Assembly: GCA_030150795.1 (NCBI GenBank)
Contig: JASLFF010000176.1
Coordinates: 1 to 6,242, forward strand
Length of the DNA: 6,242 nt
DNA from: Terriglobales bacterium
GTDB taxonomy: Bacteria; Acidobacteriota; Terriglobia; Terriglobales; Gp1-AA117
Direction of reading: 5' to 3'
Part shown: piece after piece, positions 4,404-6,242 of the stretch
Numbering within the stretch: position 1 is the first letter of the stretch
Layout of the letters: each line of letters starts with the position of its first letter
The notes under the pieces: model-generated
What the model saw: only the letters and a program-made list of their open reading frames with translations
What the model was told of the DNA's origin: nothing
Databases searched by the model: none
Made by a program: the position numbers and the translations under genes

Positions 4404-6065
4404 CGCGGAATTCTTCTCTCCATTTTGGTTATCGTCATGACCTACAAGGCTTCCACTCAAGACCGTTCCTATGGCCGCTCCGTTGTGATGACGGATCGGG
4501 GCATTGTGGCTACAAGCCATTATCTGGCATCGCAGGCCGGCGCGCAGACTCTGGCCCATGGCGGCTCAGCCATAGACGCAGCGATTGCCGCGAATGCGGT
4601 TCTCGGCGTGACTGAGCCCATGATGAACGGAATCGGCGGCGATCTTTTCCTGATTTATTGGGATGCAAAAGCCGGAAAACTCTATGGCCTGAACGCCAGC
4701 GGATGGGCCCCGCGAAAGTTGACTGTCGAATTTCTGGGCAAGCACGGCATCACCGCCATGCCTCACGATGGCATTCACAGCGTTACCGTTCCCGGCGCAG
4801 TCGATGGCTGGAGCCAGGCGCACAAGCGTTTTGGGCGGCTGCCCTGGAAGGACCTGTTCACCCCGGCAATTTATTACGCTGAACACGGCTATGCGGTGCC
4901 GGAGATCATCCAGGACTACTGGGCCGCTGAAGAAGGCAAACTTGGCAAAACCGCAGAAGCACGCAGGGTTTTTCTTCCAGGCGGAAAAGTGCCGGAGCTT
5001 GGCGCAACCTTTACCAATCCTGACATTGCAAAATCTTTGCGCCTTATCGCTGAAAAAGGCCGCGACGCTTTTTACAAGGGTGAAATCGCCCAGGCCATTG
5101 TGAGCACATCTGCCGCAATGGGCGGAACGATGGAACTGCAGGACCTGGCGGATTTTTCCGCGGAATGGGTTGAGCCCATCTCGACCGACTATCGAGGCTG
5201 GAAGATTTATGAACTTCCGCCAAACGTGCAGGGCATGGCCGCGCTGGAAATGCTCAATATCATGGAAACTTTCGCTCCGGACAAAGACGGTCCAAAAGGC
5301 GTGGTGGAACTCCACAAAAAAATTGAAGCCATGAAGTTGGCCTATGCGGACCTCTATCGCTATAACGCCGATCAGCGCTTCGTGGCGGTCCCAGTGACTG
5401 GTTTGCTAGACAAGAGCTACGCGAAAGAGCGAGCCGCAAAAATCAATGCAGAAAAAGCCAATTGCAATCCCGGCGCGGGACATCCGGCCACCAGCGACAC
5501 CACGTATCTTGCCGCTGTTGATAAAGATGGGAACATTGCCTCGCTGATTCAAAGCAATTACTCGGCTTTCGGTTCTGGCGTAGTGGTAAATGGCATGGGC
5601 TTCGCGCTGCAGAACCGTGGCGCTTTGTTTTCGCTGGATCCTTCCCACCCCAACGCTTTACAGCCGCGCAAACGTCCTTTCCACACAATTATTCCGGCGT
5701 TCATGGAGCGTGGCGACGTGCACATCGGCTTTGGGATCATGGGCGGGGCGAATCAGCCGTTGGCGCATGCTCAATTCGTTTCCAACCTGGTGGACTACGG
5801 AATGAATATTCAGGCTGCGCTGGAAGCGCCGCGTTTTACCGTGACAAGTGGCCAGGTCAGTTGCGATATTTTGATTGAATCTCGCGTTGCGCCGGATGTT
5901 ATCCAGGCGTTGAAGCAGAAGGGCCACAACCTGATTGTCCGTGGGGATTACACTGCGCTCATGGGGCGCGGCCAGGCGGTGATGCACAACTCAAAAACCG
6001 GGATGAACTGGGCAGCTTCTGATCCGCGCGCCGACGGCTCGGCTGAACCCGAACCGATGCACTAG
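4401..6065 (+). CDS. ggt: Exported gamma-glutamyltransferase-like Ntn hydrolase with atypical substrate pocket
   Basis: The protein has 554 residues from TTG 4401, a normal length for self-cleaving gamma-glutamyltransferases. Residues 1-19 look like a signal peptide (cleavage near AST/QD), so it probably acts in the periplasm. Family features in order are SAIDAAIAANAVLGVTEP, NGIGGDLF, TVPGAVDGW, YRGWKIYELPPN and the autoprocessing site DTTY, where Thr367 (codon 5499-5501) would become the N-terminal nucleophile. Later come Asn386, MGGANQP (about 447-453), DYGMNIQAALEAPRF and ASDPRADG. Processing would give a large subunit of about 347 and a small one of 188 residues. Residues that hold the gamma-glutamyl group in E. 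coli are changed: the Arg of FREMAP is Ser100 in NASGWAP, the QMDD segment is RGAL, and the Ser-Ser of LSSM is His-Thr in RPFHTII. It may thus be an acylase of the YwrD/GGT-like group rather than a glutathione hydrolase. Its own promoter sits at 4343-4370. Confidence 0.92.
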   Translation: MRGILLSILVIVMTYKASTQDRSYGRSVVMTDRGIVATSHYLASQAGAQTLAHGGSAIDAAIAANAVLGVTEPMMNGIGGDLFLIYWDAKAGKLYGLNASGWAPRKLTVEFLGKHGITAMPHDGIHSVTVPGAVDGWSQAHKRFGRLPWKDLFTPAIYYAEHGYAVPEIIQDYWAAEEGKLGKTAEARRVFLPGGKVPELGATFTNPDIAKSLRLIAEKGRDAFYKGEIAQAIVSTSAAMGGTMELQDLADFSAEWVEPISTDYRGWKIYELPPNVQGMAALEMLNIMETFAPDKDGPKGVVELHKKIEAMKLAYADLYRYNADQRFVAVPVTGLLDKSYAKERAAKINAEKANCNPGAGHPATSDTTYLAAVDKDGNIASLIQSNYSAFGSGVVVNGMGFALQNRGALFSLDPSHPNALQPRKRPFHTIIPAFMERGDVHIGFGIMGGANQPLAHAQFVSNLVDYGMNIQAALEAPRFTVTSGQVSCDILIESRVAPDVIQALKQKGHNLIVRGDYTALMGRGQAVMHNSKTGMNWAASDPRADGSAEPEPMH

Positions 6066-6080
6066 ATTGTTTTTTCTGAA

Positions 6081-6107
6081 ATCCCGAAGCGATAGCGAGG
6101 GATCGCT
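6081..6107. repeat. Overlapping palindromes after the GGT-like gene, possible REP-like element
   Basis: Two mutually exclusive stems overlap: ATCCC (6081-6085) with GGGAT (6099-6103), and AGCGAT (6088-6093) with ATCGCT (6102-6107). The T-run (6070-6075) precedes rather than follows them, so this is not a standard intrinsic terminator for the GGT-like gene. Similar ATCCCGA...GCGAGGGAT palindromes are, to my recollection, dispersed in acidobacterial genomes; only one copy is visible here. It lies between two converging genes. Confidence 0.4.
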
Positions 6108-6112
6108 ACCAA

Positions 6113-6242
6113 CTAGTTCTCTGACCGCATAGTTAACGGACTATACCGGAATTTTTCTCTCGCCTTAGTGCGATCGAACTTCCATTGGATAGGAATGGCT
6201 TGTCGATTGGCCTCTTGATTCCAAGCCAGCACCTCTGCACTT
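6113..6242 (-). CDS. Transposase C-terminus, probably IS630-like, partial
   Basis: Reading the minus strand from 6241, an uninterrupted frame of 42 codons ends at a TAG (plus 6113-6115). The translation begins SAEVLAWNQEANRQ and continues with PIQWKFDRTKAREKFRY. A WN near the start of a helix followed by xxWKFxRxxAR is the kind of ending I know from IS630-type DDE transposases. The 5' part lies beyond the window, so it is not known whether the element is intact. The stop is 47 bases from the stop of the GGT-like gene, in convergent orientation. The other minus-strand frames here are shorter. The family call rests on memory of the pattern over only 42 residues and is tentative; the open frame itself is clear. 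Confidence 0.5.
   Translation of the reverse strand, partial: SAEVLAWNQEANRQAIPIQWKFDRTKAREKFRYSPLTMRSEN

Noticed and set aside
4566..5315. Minus-strand open frame of 249 codons opposite the GGT-like gene
   Set aside because: It is antisense to a clear full-length enzyme gene with conserved motifs; its translation shows no recognisable domain and reflects the codon bias of the real gene.
6197..6227. Inverted repeat GGCTTG/CAAGCC near the window end
   Set aside because: It lies within the minus-strand transposase reading frame with a 19-base loop and no T-run; six-base repeats at this spacing are common by chance.

Overview
The window reads as accessory or core chromosome of a soil bacterium, most probably an acidobacterium (Terriglobia-like). 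This rests on recognition of protein types: an M13 metallopeptidase ending in CRVW, a short TonB-like protein, a small basic protein with an AAKKRISEMMKKRW-type tail, and an outer-membrane protein of a kind I associate with that phylum. No rRNA, tRNA or CRISPR is visible, and no search was run.

Layout. (1) 1-888, +: C-terminal half of an M13 (neprilysin/PepO-type) zinc peptidase, cut by the window edge. (2) About 882-1652, +: CutC-family TIM-barrel protein whose start overlaps the peptidase stop, so the two look translationally coupled. (3) 1797-2480, +: TonB-family energy-transducer-like protein with an SxxxH transmembrane motif. (4) 2481-3156: a roughly 680-base AT-rich region with no convincing gene. 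It holds two strong hairpins, one of them an intrinsic terminator about 220 bases beyond the tonB-like stop. (5) 3157-3378, +: a 73-residue coiled-coil/basic protein with a strong ribosome site and its own strong terminator, hence a one-gene unit. (6) 3558-4346, +: signal-peptide-bearing outer-membrane beta-barrel-like protein behind a good sigma70-type promoter. (7) 4401-6065, +: gamma-glutamyltransferase-like Ntn hydrolase with its own promoter embedded at the stop of gene 6. The promoter, Shine-Dalgarno site and signal peptide together argue for a TTG start at 4401 rather than the upstream ATG at 4356. (8) 6081-6107: overlapping palindromes. (9) 6113-6242, -: C-terminus of a transposase, probably IS630-like, running off the window.

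Functionally, several genes concern the cell envelope and peptide handling: a probably exported M13 oligopeptidase, a TonB-like transducer, an outer-membrane protein and an exported GGT-like hydrolase. I see no complete novel system. The most useful observations are the altered substrate pocket of the GGT homologue, the small basic protein, the orphan terminator in the long intergenic region, and the short transposase C-terminus at the edge.
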